From Cytidiella melzeri (taxonomy: Eukaryota > Basidiomycota > Agaricomycetes > Polyporales > Irpicaceae), in contig JABYQR010000074.1 of the NCBI GenBank assembly GCA_022592445.1, forward strand, positions 84,778-148,777: 64,000 nucleotides of DNA, given 5' to 3'. Position 1 is the stretch's first letter; each line of letters opens with the position of its first letter. The notes under the pieces were generated by a model, which was not told where the DNA came from, made no database searches, and was given only the letters and a program-made list of their open reading frames with translations. Below are positions 1-11,104 of this stretch, piece by piece. A program made the translations under genes and the position numbers.

Positions 1-2906
1 TCATCGCAGGAGTCTCATGAGCCACAGCGCATAGCTAACAAAGAGCCACACTCGAAGCCAGAAACGGCTCTGGAGAAGCTTGCGCGCAAGAAGTCAGGAC
101 TCGATGCGGGTGGATTGCCGAAAGCGCCTCAGTCCCAGCAGGAGCAACAAGAAGATGCTTACATACGATATCTGGAATCCAAACTTGGCTGGGCGAAGGG
201 TGGTGCTCGAACCTCCAAGTACGGGAAGGGAATAGAGGATGACGGCTTGGACGGTATGTCTAGAATAATGTTGAGCCGATATGTTCTGATAGGTACACAC
301 TGAACAGACCTCTTGGCCGACATTGATTCTATCGAGACGTCGATATTTTCGACTTCGAAGGTCGGTCCGTTTTCGCAAAACTCGAATGACAGTACATCTT
401 ACTAGGTATCATAGCCCACAATACGGCTTGAGGAAGATGACGAGCTGCAGAAAAAGTCGGGGACTGAAGGCGAACATAGTGCTGGCGGAGAGGAGGAGGA
501 GGAGGAGGAGGAGAAAGAGTACGCTGAGAGCGAAAATGAGAAGGATGCAGACGAACAAGAGGAAGAGGAGATTGCAGAGGATAGCGATGACGACCATGCA
601 GGTGACAGTGATGAAGATGAGTGGGGAGGTATTGGCGAAAATTCAACCGCTGCCGTAGAGAAGGAACCTCCAGAAAGCGAAACTTCTACTAAGGCACCTC
701 TCTCTGGTGAGATATGACTGGCCCTCAAACCTACAGACTTCTGATCACGGTATAGGTGTAGCCTATGTTCCTCCTCACATGCGCAAATCCGCGAATGAAA
801 CGCAGTCGGAGAGCCAGATAAAGCTCACACGTCAGCTGAAGGGTTTACTCAACAGGATGAGCGAGCAGAATATGTCAACCATTTTGGATAGCATGGAAGA
901 GATATATAGAAATCAACGGCGGCACGGTGAGTCCAGTTTCGCTGAAGGGCTGACGTGGGGCATGTCCAACTCAGCTTGTGTTCAGATGTGTCTTCGACTA
1001 TCACGACGCTGATCATTGATGGCATCTCCTCGCACTCCATGTTGCTCGACAGTTATGTCGTATTGCACGCTGCCTTCATCGCAACTCTACACAAGATGGT
1101 TGGCGTAGAATTTGGTCAGTGTCCTTAGCAGATTCTGCGAAGTACTTGCTGACGTGACGACATCCAGCTGCTCACTTCGTTCAGAATGTTGTGGCATCAT
1201 ACGAGCGGCATTTTCTCGTGCTACAGAACTCTGCTGCTGATCCAGCTGGCGACGAGATTCTAGGAAAGGAGTGTTCAAACATGATCGTACTTCTCTCTGA
1301 GCTGTACAACTTCCAGGTCATTTCATGCTCACTGGTGTATGACATCATCCGAGGACTTTTGGACGGTGAACTTACCGAGTTTAAAGTGGAATTGTTGCTA
1401 AAGATAGTACGGAGTGCGTACAGTGCTTCTCATTGCATCTGCGCGATATGCTGACTAGGATGTGCTGTGTAGATTCTGGTCAACAGCTCAGAGTGGATGA
1501 TCCGTCAGCGCTGAAGGACATCGTTGAGATCGTGCACTCAAAATTGCCTGCCAACCAGCATGAAATGAGGTGAGTGCAATCTACCATGATTATACACGCA
1601 CATCGCTGACTCCCTCCGTTCAGCTCACGATCTAGGTTCATGGTCGAAACTTTGACGAACTTGAAGAATAACAAGTTCAAGAAAGGCACAGCTGGCGGCC
1701 AAGGTGCTCATGCGGTAGAGCGTATGAAGAAGTACCTCTCAGGTCTCAGCAAGAAACGTCACTGTGAGTATAGAAATATCGTACTGTAATGCATCAGTCA
1801 TCTAATTGAATGCAGTGATGGCGCACGAACCTTTGCGCGTCAGGCTGGCCGATCTGCACTCAGCTGAGACGAAGGGCAAATGGTGGCTGGTTGGTGCTGC
1901 ATGGGGCGGCGATCCGCTTCTCGACCGACAAGATGAGATACGGCAGAAATCGAACACACAAGCCAGCTCCGCTGAAAACGTTCTGCTCAAGCTGGCAAAG
2001 AAGCAAGGCATGAACACAGATATCCGCCGCAGTATCTTTGTTGTCCTCATGAGCAGCGAGGTAAGATTATTTTTTCTCCACTGAGCGAAGGATACTGAGG
2101 TGTGAAAATAGGATTACGTGGACGCTTGTGAACGTCTGTCGCAGCTCAAGCTGACAGAAGTGCAGCAGCGAGAGATCATCCGTGTTCTTCTGCACTGCTG
2201 TGGCAACGTACGTCTGCAGCTCTAATGTGACTGACATTCTCTAATAACGCAACACAGGAGAAGTCTTATAACCCTTACTATGCTTTCGTCGCGCAGCAGC
2301 TCTGCAGAACTTCTCATTCATACATCGTAACACTCCAATTCTGCCTGTGGGACTTCCTTCGCGACCTGGGAGAATCAAACGTAGGCGGACTGGCAGTGCT
2401 GAAGAATCTAAAGGACGATGTTGCGAGCTTCGAAGTAGGCAAAATCTCAAGCACCCGTTCAAGGAATGTTGCTAGGGCCTATGCGTGGTGGCTTGCGAAA
2501 GACGCGTGCACCTTGGCCATTCTCAAGGTCTGGTTCAGCATCAGGATTGTATTCCCGTTATTGACATGCGGTTTTGAAGCCTGTCGATTTTACTGACTTG
2601 AAGCCGCAAACGCACCAATTCTTCACCGAGTTATTCGCGCATCTCCTTATCGACACCCAGCTACCCACGCCGCTACTTAACTTGAATCCCAAGGACTTTC
2701 CTCTTTCGAGAAACAGAGGGCCTCTGGAGGAGGTTTTTATCAAGGCCACAAAGGTCGAGACGCTTGCCCTTGGTGTGGCTTATTTTTTGGATCACACGTT
2801 CAGGCAGAGCAGAGGCGAGGAGGACTCTTCGGGCTTCATCAATTGGGCCACGAAGGTGGCAGTAGAAACGCTTCGCACAGGTATTGATGTGATAGCAGCA
2901 ATATGA
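1..2906 (+). CDS. SGD1: SGD1/NOM1-like nucleolar MIF4G-MA3 protein, 5' end missing
   Basis: This is the 3' part of a spliced gene that enters from beyond base 1. Its family (yeast Sgd1, human NOM1) acts in the nucleolus in small-subunit ribosome biogenesis. Visible in order: a basic stretch with the segment YIRYLESKLG (bases 160-190); an acidic Glu/Asp-rich stretch (about 430-650, including a GAG run); AYVPPHMRK at about 757, which opens the MIF4G domain, followed by LKGLLNRMSEQN; a long MIF4G region to about 2060; then an MA3 domain (about 2110-2900) with LTEVQQREIIRVLLHCC and VTLQFCLWDFLRDLG. At least ten short GT-AG introns break the frame, for example one ending just before 307. The stop is taken at 2904-2906 (VIAAI then TGA). 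A last intron starting near 2881 would change the final residues. Family assignment is secure; the exact C-terminus is less so. Confidence 0.85.
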
Positions 2907-2964
2907 TTAAGTCACAGCCGCAGATCCTGTACTATCGCTACGCTTGTTAGGCAAATCAGGAGAA

Positions 2965-3908
2965 TCATACAGGCTTCTGGAAGGCGATCGTCGAGTAGAC
3001 GTTCCCTTGTTGCCCGCCAAATGAGAATTTCGGCCAGGCTACTTTCGAACTACGGATTCGTACATCTGGAATTAGCTCAGGGGCATATGGTGACATATCA
3101 CTGAATACATACTGATACTGCAACCCAGTTTCGGGCGAGGCAAATCTCGAGATGAGCTCTTCCTCTGTGAAGTTACACGCTACTATGCGTGAGACCACAT
3201 AACGGTTTTGGTTGCATGTCTATATATTACTCACAAGTAATCAAGAAATATCCTCCTGGATTTACAATGTAACCGATTCGTGGGGGATAATCAGCTGCGG
3301 GAGTCTTGCCAGAGTCATCCTTCTCAGCCAAGGCGATTGCATCGAAGGTACCTTTATCGAGTACAAGATCCCATGTCACCACTTCCTGTCCTGCATGTTG
3401 TGTGCCTGGTAGACCCTGCGGATAGGCGTGTAAAAAATCACATTCTTCGAAGCTGACTGCACTCGCTCCGTCTCCTTTGGATGCACCAATCGCTCGTGCA
3501 AGTCTCACGGCATCGGTGCTGTAGTCCACGCCAAGAAGATGTGCGGCGTCATACCCGGCGGCGTGAAGAGCAAAGAGAAGTGTGCCGTTGCCTGAGCCAA
3601 TTTCGATGGTGGTGGGTGATGGCTCCTTCGCTATGTGGTCTTGCACCCAAGCAACCATCTTCTCGACGCTGTCCCCTCCGAACCTAAATACGTGTGAGAT
3701 GCATACTACGAGAGATATTCAAACATGCGTACCAAATCTCGCCTTCGTCGCCTATCTCCTCAAAATTAGCCAGCTCCCTCGAGTAGACATCGTCCCAGCT
3801 ACACAGACGATTGGATATTACTGTAGAAAGCCTTGAGAGACGAGCTTACTGGTCTTTTGTTCCCAGCTTGGAGGGGCTCAAGTCCGAGCCTGTACTTTCT
3901 GACAACAT
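2965..3908 (-). CDS. EFM4: EFM4/METTL10-type eEF1A lysine methyltransferase
   Basis: Four exons read well on the minus strand: 3908-3850, 3798-3733, 3683-3235 and 3182-2965. The protein starts MLSESTGSDL at an ATG and keeps LGTKDHWDDVYSRELANF, the EFM4/See1 family opening. It then has the SAM-binding motif IEIGSGNGTLLFAL and the family hallmark LDKGTFDAIAL, followed by GGYFLIT and a C-terminal beta segment. Known family members methylate a lysine of translation elongation factor eEF1A in the cytosol. Length (about 263 residues) fits the family. The downstream neighbour on the left is convergent, with only 58 bp between stop codons, so the two genes must share terminator space. Splice joins were made by eye; each keeps the frame and restores conserved residues. 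Confidence 0.88.
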
Positions 3909-4138
3909 CGAGAGGGTTGAGAACAAATCACACCTGCTTAGTCAGCAGTGCTGCTCGTCACTTATAATCGGGATATGTGAGAACCTTGCGTTGAGAGCAC
4001 GAGAGCAGGGGATACAATTATATGAAAGTACAATATGTAGATGTGAGTGTAGCATGGGCTAATGCCTGTGCGCAAATGATGAGCCATGGAACAGTAGGTG
4101 AAAAAGCAAGTGAACACACCGGAACGAAGGTGCCCATG

Positions 4139-4510
4139 TTACCTTGCTCTTCCGTCTGTCTTTTCCAACATATCCTTTGCCTCGTTGATCTTACTGGCAA
4201 GGTATGGTGAACCGCCACGATCTGGGTGATTTGCAAGCATGATATGCCGGTGCGCGTCCTTCAACTTGTTTCGTATCAGAGGGCCGTCTCTGTTGTGCCA
4301 AATAGATGGTCAGTAGTGCTGGTGCACGACTAAAGCTAGGCGTCCGCACTTCAACCCAAGGATGGCGATAGCTTCCCTCCTGTCCATTTTCGCCTTGAAA
4401 CCTCCTTTGACCCATTCCTCTGCCGCCTTCTTCCCGGCTCTCTGAAGCAGGCTGCGTCCAGCTATAGCTGCAGCGATGGCACTGACGCCAATAATGACTG
4501 GAGTAGCCAT
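4139..4510 (-). CDS. PAM18: PAM18/TIM14 mitochondrial import J-protein
   Basis: Two exons (4510-4350 and 4289-4139) give a protein of about 103 residues. It begins [20 protein letters not shown], a single membrane segment typical of the inner-membrane anchor. The J domain follows, with [34 protein letters not shown], shown here only through its landmarks: the HPD triad that stimulates mitochondrial Hsp70 and the GGSPYLA stretch peculiar to Pam18. In the family this protein sits in the presequence translocase-associated motor and drives Ssc1 ATP hydrolysis at the TIM23 channel. The yeast protein has a longer N-terminal extension; the short form here matches animal and basidiomycete members. 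The gene lies head to tail upstream of the methyltransferase gene, with 230 bp between them. Confidence 0.9.
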
Positions 4511-5241
4511 TGAAATACCACGCCGAGTTGATCTGCCAGGTCCTTGACAGAGTTATGAATTAGTGGAGGAGATGTGGACGCAAGGGAGACGGAGGCTGAC
4601 AGGCGCTGACGGAGGCCTGCGTGTGTGACTACGGTGACCACTGTAGTCATGTCACTGTGACATTACGAGCTTCAGCGCTAGCCTGCGGCCGCACTCGTTG
4701 TCTCTTTACCTCCATCTGAATTTGAATGAATATCGTTCATTCTTTAGGTCTACATACGCACAGCTCTGGTGGCCATCCAGCCGAATGAGCTGCCACTGGT
4801 TGACTCACAAAAAGGTGGCATGACTATGCGCACGGCTAATAAGCCATGATCATAGCCAAATCATCGCCCATTGGTTGTTTCGTGATGCTAGTGAACTACA
4901 CGTAGTACAAACCAGCACGCCGTCACTTTCTCCCTAGCAGTAAGTAGCTCCTCATTCTTTGTGGCAATTCAATCCATCTGTCACAGGTTGAGACAATGGG
5001 CCTCTTCATCAAATGCCGCAATCAGGCTGCAGGCAAAATTGCCGTGACAGGACCGAAGTGCGTTCTTTGACTACTGCACTCGTTAGCAAGCCACTCGTTG
5101 CGTTTGTCCCATGGCCAATGCGTATATTAGGGTCTTGAAGCTCACTACAGCGCCTCGTGTCGGTGATTTCCGCCCTACTTATAAAGACCAACTTGATTCA
5201 GCGGACCTCCCCCCGAGAGCTTCACCAACTACTGGAACAAG
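4511..5241. other. Intergenic region between divergent genes
   Basis: About 730 bp between the start codons of PAM18 (minus) and the first helicase (plus). It must hold both promoters. No reading frame with recognisable protein content was found, and no clear TATA element or repeat stands out. Confidence 0.6.
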
Positions 5242-7987
5242 ATGAGCAGGAGGGAGTATTCGGTGCGCCCGAACCTGTTTCTTGACTTCCGCGGGGATCT
5301 TCAAGTCACCGTGCTACGCGAAGCAGAGCTCAACGCAAGTATCATCAACGCTTTCTTGTCCTCCGCCACATCAGATGTTGTCGCCGTCGCCGCATCATAC
5401 GGGCACAAGAGCATCCTATCTGCCCTCGCATTGTCGACGAACATGCGCTGCCTTCACATACTGTTCTCGACACAATCTGGAAAGCCTAAGCAGAAGCCGA
5501 AATTGCGCGCGCCACATGACGCAAGGAAGCTCCTGCAAGACAGGATTCTATGTAATACTTCCTACACGAAGCTCACTCTGGACGCGGAGAGAGTTGCTTG
5601 TGCCCTATTTTTTGACTATGGGCTCAAGATTGTTGGTCTTATTGATGCTCAGAGCCTGCTGACCCGGAAATCATCGCGAAGGTCTATCAGCCTTCTTCTC
5701 CACCTCTTAGGAGGCGAGCAGAAAGTAGACAGACAGACGGTGCTCAACGTCTTCGACAGGAGGCTTCGAGGAGACAAGGACGAGAGGGCTGTTGTGCTGC
5801 GCGCGTGGGCCACAGGGCGAATCAGTGTCGGCGGTGCCTACGCTACAAGCATCTCGGCTGTCTCTCCTATAGACACGAAGTCGTTGGACGAAAAGGTAAG
5901 TAGCCTTGTACTGCATTTGGTCGTCTTGATCAGCGTGTAACCTCTCCTTCCCAGCTACTTATGGCTATGGCAAAGTGTGTGCGAGATGCTGACCAACTGG
6001 AAGCACTGAAGCCCACCAAGATCAAGAACGACGTCGGCGCAAAGTTCTCCAGCGAAACTGGACAATTGAATGTCACGCTCGAACGATTTACAACTCGAAT
6101 GCGGAGGGGAGAAAGACAGGCAAGAATCAGCGTAAGTTTCTACGAAGGTCATATCTGACAGTCACCTTGCAGCAAATCGTTGTGGAGACATCCATGAAGG
6201 GACGCAAACCCGTTCAATCGAGGGGAAAGGTGGTCAATGTTAGAGGCAAAAACGCGGTACTCAATTTATCGCTCAGTACGCAGGACGCCGCCATGGCAAA
6301 GATACGAAATGTGTACACAATTGGCCCAGGAGATCCTACCAATGCGGAGCTTTCACGTATTTCCGCAGTTCTTGGAACCTTGCAGCGAACCAACACTTTC
6401 CTATTCCAACCGCTGGCTTGCCGAATTTATCTTGGAGTTAGCAAAGTTGACGGTAGTGCATACCACACCTTGAAGCCCGTTATTCACTACAATCGTCCCC
6501 TCAACGACGCCCAAAGCAAAGCTGTGAAACACATTCTTTCTGGCGAGTCAGCTAAGGCGATCACCATGGTGCATGGCCCTCCTGGAGCTGGCAAAACGTC
6601 GGTCGTTGCGGCAAGCGTGTTGAGCATGGCCGCCATCCCTTCATACATGACGAAACACGGTGTGTGGCTGGTCGCCCAGTCAAATGTAGCCGTGAAGAAC
6701 ATGGCGGAGAAGTTGGTGGAAGTGGGATTCCATGCCTTCAAGCTCCTTGTTTCGCACGATTTTCACTTTGACTGGTAAGCAGTGCTCGCAACCCCTGCCA
6801 CTGTGTATTCTGACATTGCAGTATTATTAGGCACGAACACCTTTACGGCCACGTTCTCGCTTCGAACCTCATCCGCTCCGACCAGTTTCCACACCACGAC
6901 TCGGATACTATTACCAAGCTGGCGGGTTCTCGGGTAATTTTGTGCTCGCTGAGCATGTTCTCCAGCCCACGCATCGTCAGCTGTGGGTTTACCCGGATTG
7001 TACCAGTCAACGTGGTCATCGTGGACGAGGCCAGCCAAATTGAAGTCGGGGACTACCTACCACTCTTGACTATATTTGCACAGACTGTGAAAAAACTGGT
7101 CTTCATTGGTGACGACAAGCAACGTGAGATCCTCTAGCAGAATGCTGCTGAATCTGATCGCTCACTCCCTTTCTTCAGTGGCTCCGTTCGGTCAAGACGA
7201 TCTGGGAACTCTTCGAAGCATTTTTGAGATGGCAAACTTCCGCAAAGACGCCATTTTCCTCGACACACAGTGTACGTATGTCGGCTGTGATCCCTTGTCA
7301 TAGCTCACTATGCTGCGCAGACCGCATGCCAACGCCTATTGGCAACTTCATCTCTGGACGTGTATACTCCAGTCGCTTGAAGTCGCAGCACAACATCCAC
7401 GATCTCTCTTGCTGCAAATTCGTTGACGTGGTGAAGGGCGCAGAAACTCGGGCCGGTCACAGCTTCAAGGTGTGCTCACCATCAACCCCACCTAGTTCGT
7501 GCAAAACTGACAATACATCTGTTTAGAATGTCGAGGAAGCGAATTGCGCTGTGCGCATTGCAAAGCGGTACCACAGCGAGGGGAAGACATACCGTTTGAT
7601 CACGCCGTACGACGGTCAGCGCTCTCTTATTGAGACATTGCTCAAGAACGCGGGTATTCCCTGGGAAGATCGATGCTTCAACGTTGACTCGTTTCAAGGT
7701 GCGCTGTCTTTGATTCACGTATGCTCCATGCTCAACGGCCCTTCGTTCTAGGCAACGAAGCGGACTATATCATAATTTCAGTCGTACGTACGGAGAAGGT
7801 CGGATTCTTGAGCAATCGCCGTCGCAGCAACGTCATGCTGTCGCGCTGCAAACGCGGTATGATCATTTGCACAAGCCGCACATTTGTCAATGGCAAAGCG
7901 TCGTCGACTCTCCTCGGGGACCTGTGCGCGGAGTGGGGCAGTGCGGCTTGGTTGAGCTTGCAAGACATCTTGGCGGGTAATTTCTAG
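5242..7987 (+). CDS. UPF1-like SF1 helicase with N-terminal RNase D-like region, copy 1
   Basis: Eight exons (5242-5895, 5955-6131, 6173-6774, 6831-7123, 7179-7271, 7321-7469, 7527-7698, 7752-7987) encode about 791 residues. The C-terminal two thirds hold all superfamily 1B helicase motifs: Walker A GPPGAGKTS, QSNVAVKNMAEKL (Ia), Walker B VIVDEASQIE, GDDKQLAPFG (III), QYRMP (IV), a VDSFQGNEADYIIISVVR block (V), and NVMLSRCKRGMII (VI). The first 215 or so residues resemble an RNase D-type fold (ARKLLQD then FFDYGLKIVGLIDAQS) but lack the acidic catalytic pairs. The family is related to UPF1/SMUBP2/SEN1; the substrate is unknown. Start chosen at ATG 5242, after which the frame is open throughout exon 1. 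The next gene is its paralogue with the same intron positions. Confidence 0.85.
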
Positions 7988-8262
7988 ATTAGCTGGCTGT
8001 CATTCTTTCCCGCTATATTTCTGCTTGACTAGATGAAATAGAAGTGTATAATACCATTGTTGCTGAACCAATGCCTTCGAGACGACAGCTGCTGTATTAC
8101 TGGTGGGCATCATTTCTTATCATCTTCGTGGGAGATCTGCCCTTTTATTGTCTCGGGCCATGCACTGGCAGAAGGGAACGACTTACTCTGTTGGTGCTAT
8201 CGCGTTCATCCTTAAGACTGGTAACCGCCGGTATTGTTTCTTGTCTTCGAGCTTCAACCACC

Positions 8263-11005
8263 ATGGCACCGTCAACTCAGTTCATTGAGCAAAATCTCCT
8301 TGATATCCATTCCCGACCCCTCGTTGTCACCTCGCTATTCGAGACGGAATTATCAGAGGAGAATATCTCGTCGTTTTTCACCGTCAAGACCGTTGGCGAC
8401 TCTGGCGATGCACCTGTGGTCGCAGATCCTGTCAACATCGGACTTGCAGGAGGATACACTCCCTCTGGCCTCCTGAACACCCTGGCCGTGTCCGTCGGTT
8501 CTACGATACTCTTGATCCAGTTCAGATCGAAAACGAAGGCCACCGAAGACGCTGTTGTTGCTGCCCGAAAGCTCCTTCAGGACTCTATCCTCTGCCGCTC
8601 TCATGTAATCCTTCATGCGTTTAATCTTGCGCCACTCGCCCTCAGTCTGTACTGCGACCACGGCCTCCTTCTTGAGGCAGGAGTTGACGTACAGAGCGGG
8701 TGCACCTGCAAGAACCCGCGCGACCCGGTCGACGCTACGGAGTTCGCGACCGCGTCGACTCAGGCCGCGAAGATATACCGCGATAATATCCGGGACGTGT
8801 TTGCGTCCGACATACGCGATCCTGCGAAGCTGGAGACGTCGCGCAGTCTTGCGTTGAGAGCCTGGCTAGCAGCGTACATTCCGAGCCTCGGGGATATGAG
8901 CGAGAGATTGGGAGAGGTTCCGCGGATTAATACAAGATCAATGTCAGCAGATGTGCGTCAAGTTGTCCGAGCGATCTGTTTTATCATTCACTTACCGATC
9001 GATTGCAACTCACGCAGCGACTCCGATTACTTGGCCAATTCACGAAAACAGGTCAACTCCTAGATTCGAAGCGACCAACGCAGACTGCGCACGACGTCAA
9101 ACCTATCAGCGCGATAGACACCAAGGTCAAACTCACATCGGAGCGGTTTCAAACGCGGCTCCGAGCAACAGATGTAAGTCTGATCATTTCATCTTTTGTA
9201 TTTGAAGGCTGAGACACGTCGCTGCAAGGGCCGCATTGAGATTGCTGTTGAAGACCGACATGGCGGACAATACACGGTACAGGCGAGCACCCGTGATGTC
9301 TCCGGCCGCTTGGGTGTTTTGAAAGCTGCCGGCGCTGTTGAGGGCAAATCCATCATTGCTGTGGCCTCAGTTGATCCAGACGCACAGACTTTAGCAGAGC
9401 AGCGCCGCGATGCTACCATACTCTCTGTCTTGCAGAGAACCTCTCCGCTGTTTGACAATCCCTTTCTCCGCACCATTTGGCCTGACAGTGATGATGTCAT
9501 ATGGCCTGAAGAAACCTTTCCTGTCAGCGACACTCCACCGCCTCTCAGCTATCAGCATCCTCTCAATGAGTCTCAGCAGCTTGCTGTGGAGGCTATGCTT
9601 TCCCTCACCAACACTTCCCGTATTACCGTCATACAAGGTCCACCTGGCAGTGGTAAAACCACTGTTATTGGAGCATTTGTGCAATCAGCTGTGGATGCTG
9701 GTTGGAGCGGTATCTGGCTTCTTGCTCAGTCAAATGTTGCAGTCAAGAACATTGCAGAAAAACTGGGCAAGATAGGATTTGAGGACTGGAGGCTTCTTGT
9801 CTCGAAGGACTTCCATCTTGGCTGGTGAGTTTCACGGTTGGTAAATACCTATTTTGTATTTCTGATAATATATAGGCACGAGCATCTATATCACCAAATC
9901 TCATCACGCACAGTTCGCTCAGATGACATCAAAAAGGCCTCTCGTGAGCTCAAGGGGATAAAGGTCATCCTTAGCACCTTGAGCATGCTTTCTAATCCCC
10001 GAATTGATATGATCACTTCCAAAATCCCTGTGAAAATCATGGTGGTGGATGAGGCAAGTCAAATAGCTGTATCTGACTATATTGCCCCTTTAGAATCTTC
10101 CAAGACCTTGCAAAAAATATGTTTCATTGGTGATGACCGGCAGTGTGCGTGTTTCATCTATATCTACCTATTTCATCATTTGAAAGTTGATTATTTTCAG
10201 TGCCTCCTTATGGACAGGATGAGATTCCTGACCTGCAGAGTATATTTGAAATATCTCACCTTCGTGACAAAGCAAATTTCCTTGATATCCAATGTAAGCA
10301 CTACAAGAGTCATTTTACAATCTCAAGACTGAAATTTTGTGGTAGACCGCATGCCTCCACATGTTGGTGATATCATATCAGCAGCTGTCTATGATGGACA
10401 GCTTCGTTCAAATCCTGAACACCCTACATCTGGCCCTGCCTGCTTCTTTGTGGATGTAGCAGAAGGTGCAGAAAAGCAGTGGAAAACTAGCTGGGAGGTA
10501 AGAACTTTATTACTTAGTGATTTATATTTGCTTATTTGAAATTCAGAATCCACTGGAGTGTGCTGCAGTCATCAAAATAGCAGCCAAGCTCCAGGAAGAA
10601 AATGATAGCTTTCGGATTATCACTCCATACGAGGCTCAACGCTCAGCAATTGAAAATTGCTTGAAGCAGGAAGGCCTTGGTTGGCAGGATAAGTGCTTCA
10701 ATGTTGACTCATTTCAAGGTATGAGAAACAGCTATTCTTGCTGGTATATGTGCTAATTCTTATTAGGAAATGAGGATGACTACATCATCATCTCTGTGGT
10801 ACGCTCAAAGGACCTGGGCTTTTTGAAAGACCTGAGACGTACCAATGTCATGCTCACTCGCTGCAAGAGAGGCATGTTCATTTGTACTAGTTGGAACTTC
10901 CTTGTAGATGGCAAAGGCTCTAACTCTCTTGTAGGGAGAATGGCAGCAGAATGTGGAGATGATGCATGGTTGAGCATGGATGATGTAGAGGCTGGAAACT
11001 TCTAG
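8263..11005 (+). CDS. UPF1-like SF1 helicase with N-terminal RNase D-like region, copy 2
   Basis: Eight exons (8263-8952, 9018-9173, 9208-9824, 9876-10144, 10201-10293, 10346-10497, 10547-10718, 10767-11005) encode about 795 residues. The start ATG at 8263 sits in a near-ideal context (CAACCACCATGG); the frame is also open upstream of it. Helicase motifs: GPPGSGKTT, QSNVAVKNIAEKL, VVDEASQIA, GDDRQLPPYG, QYRMP, FNVDSFQGNEDDY, NVMLTRCKRGMF. The N-terminal part carries ARKLLQDSILC and FNLAPLALSLYCDHGLLL, again like an RNase D fold without its acidic residues. Exons 5 and 7 have exactly the same lengths as in copy 1 (93 and 172 bp), so this is a tandem duplicate. Base composition changes sharply between the 5' and 3' parts. 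Substrate unknown. Confidence 0.85.
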
Positions 11006-11104
11006 GGATTCTCAATTCTGTCACATAACTTTCGGCACTCTGGTCTATACAGTTTTGAACTGATGAATTACTCTTGGAACATGAAATGATAAGTACATAT
11101 GAGT

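Noticed and set aside
430..660. Run of GAG triplets considered as a microsatellite
   Set aside because: It encodes the acidic stretch expected in the SGD1/NOM1 N-terminal half.
8044..8262. Upstream extension of helicase copy 2
   Set aside because: The frame is open but starts without an ATG at 8044 and is unlike copy 1. ATG 8263 has a much better context and matches the copy 1 layout.
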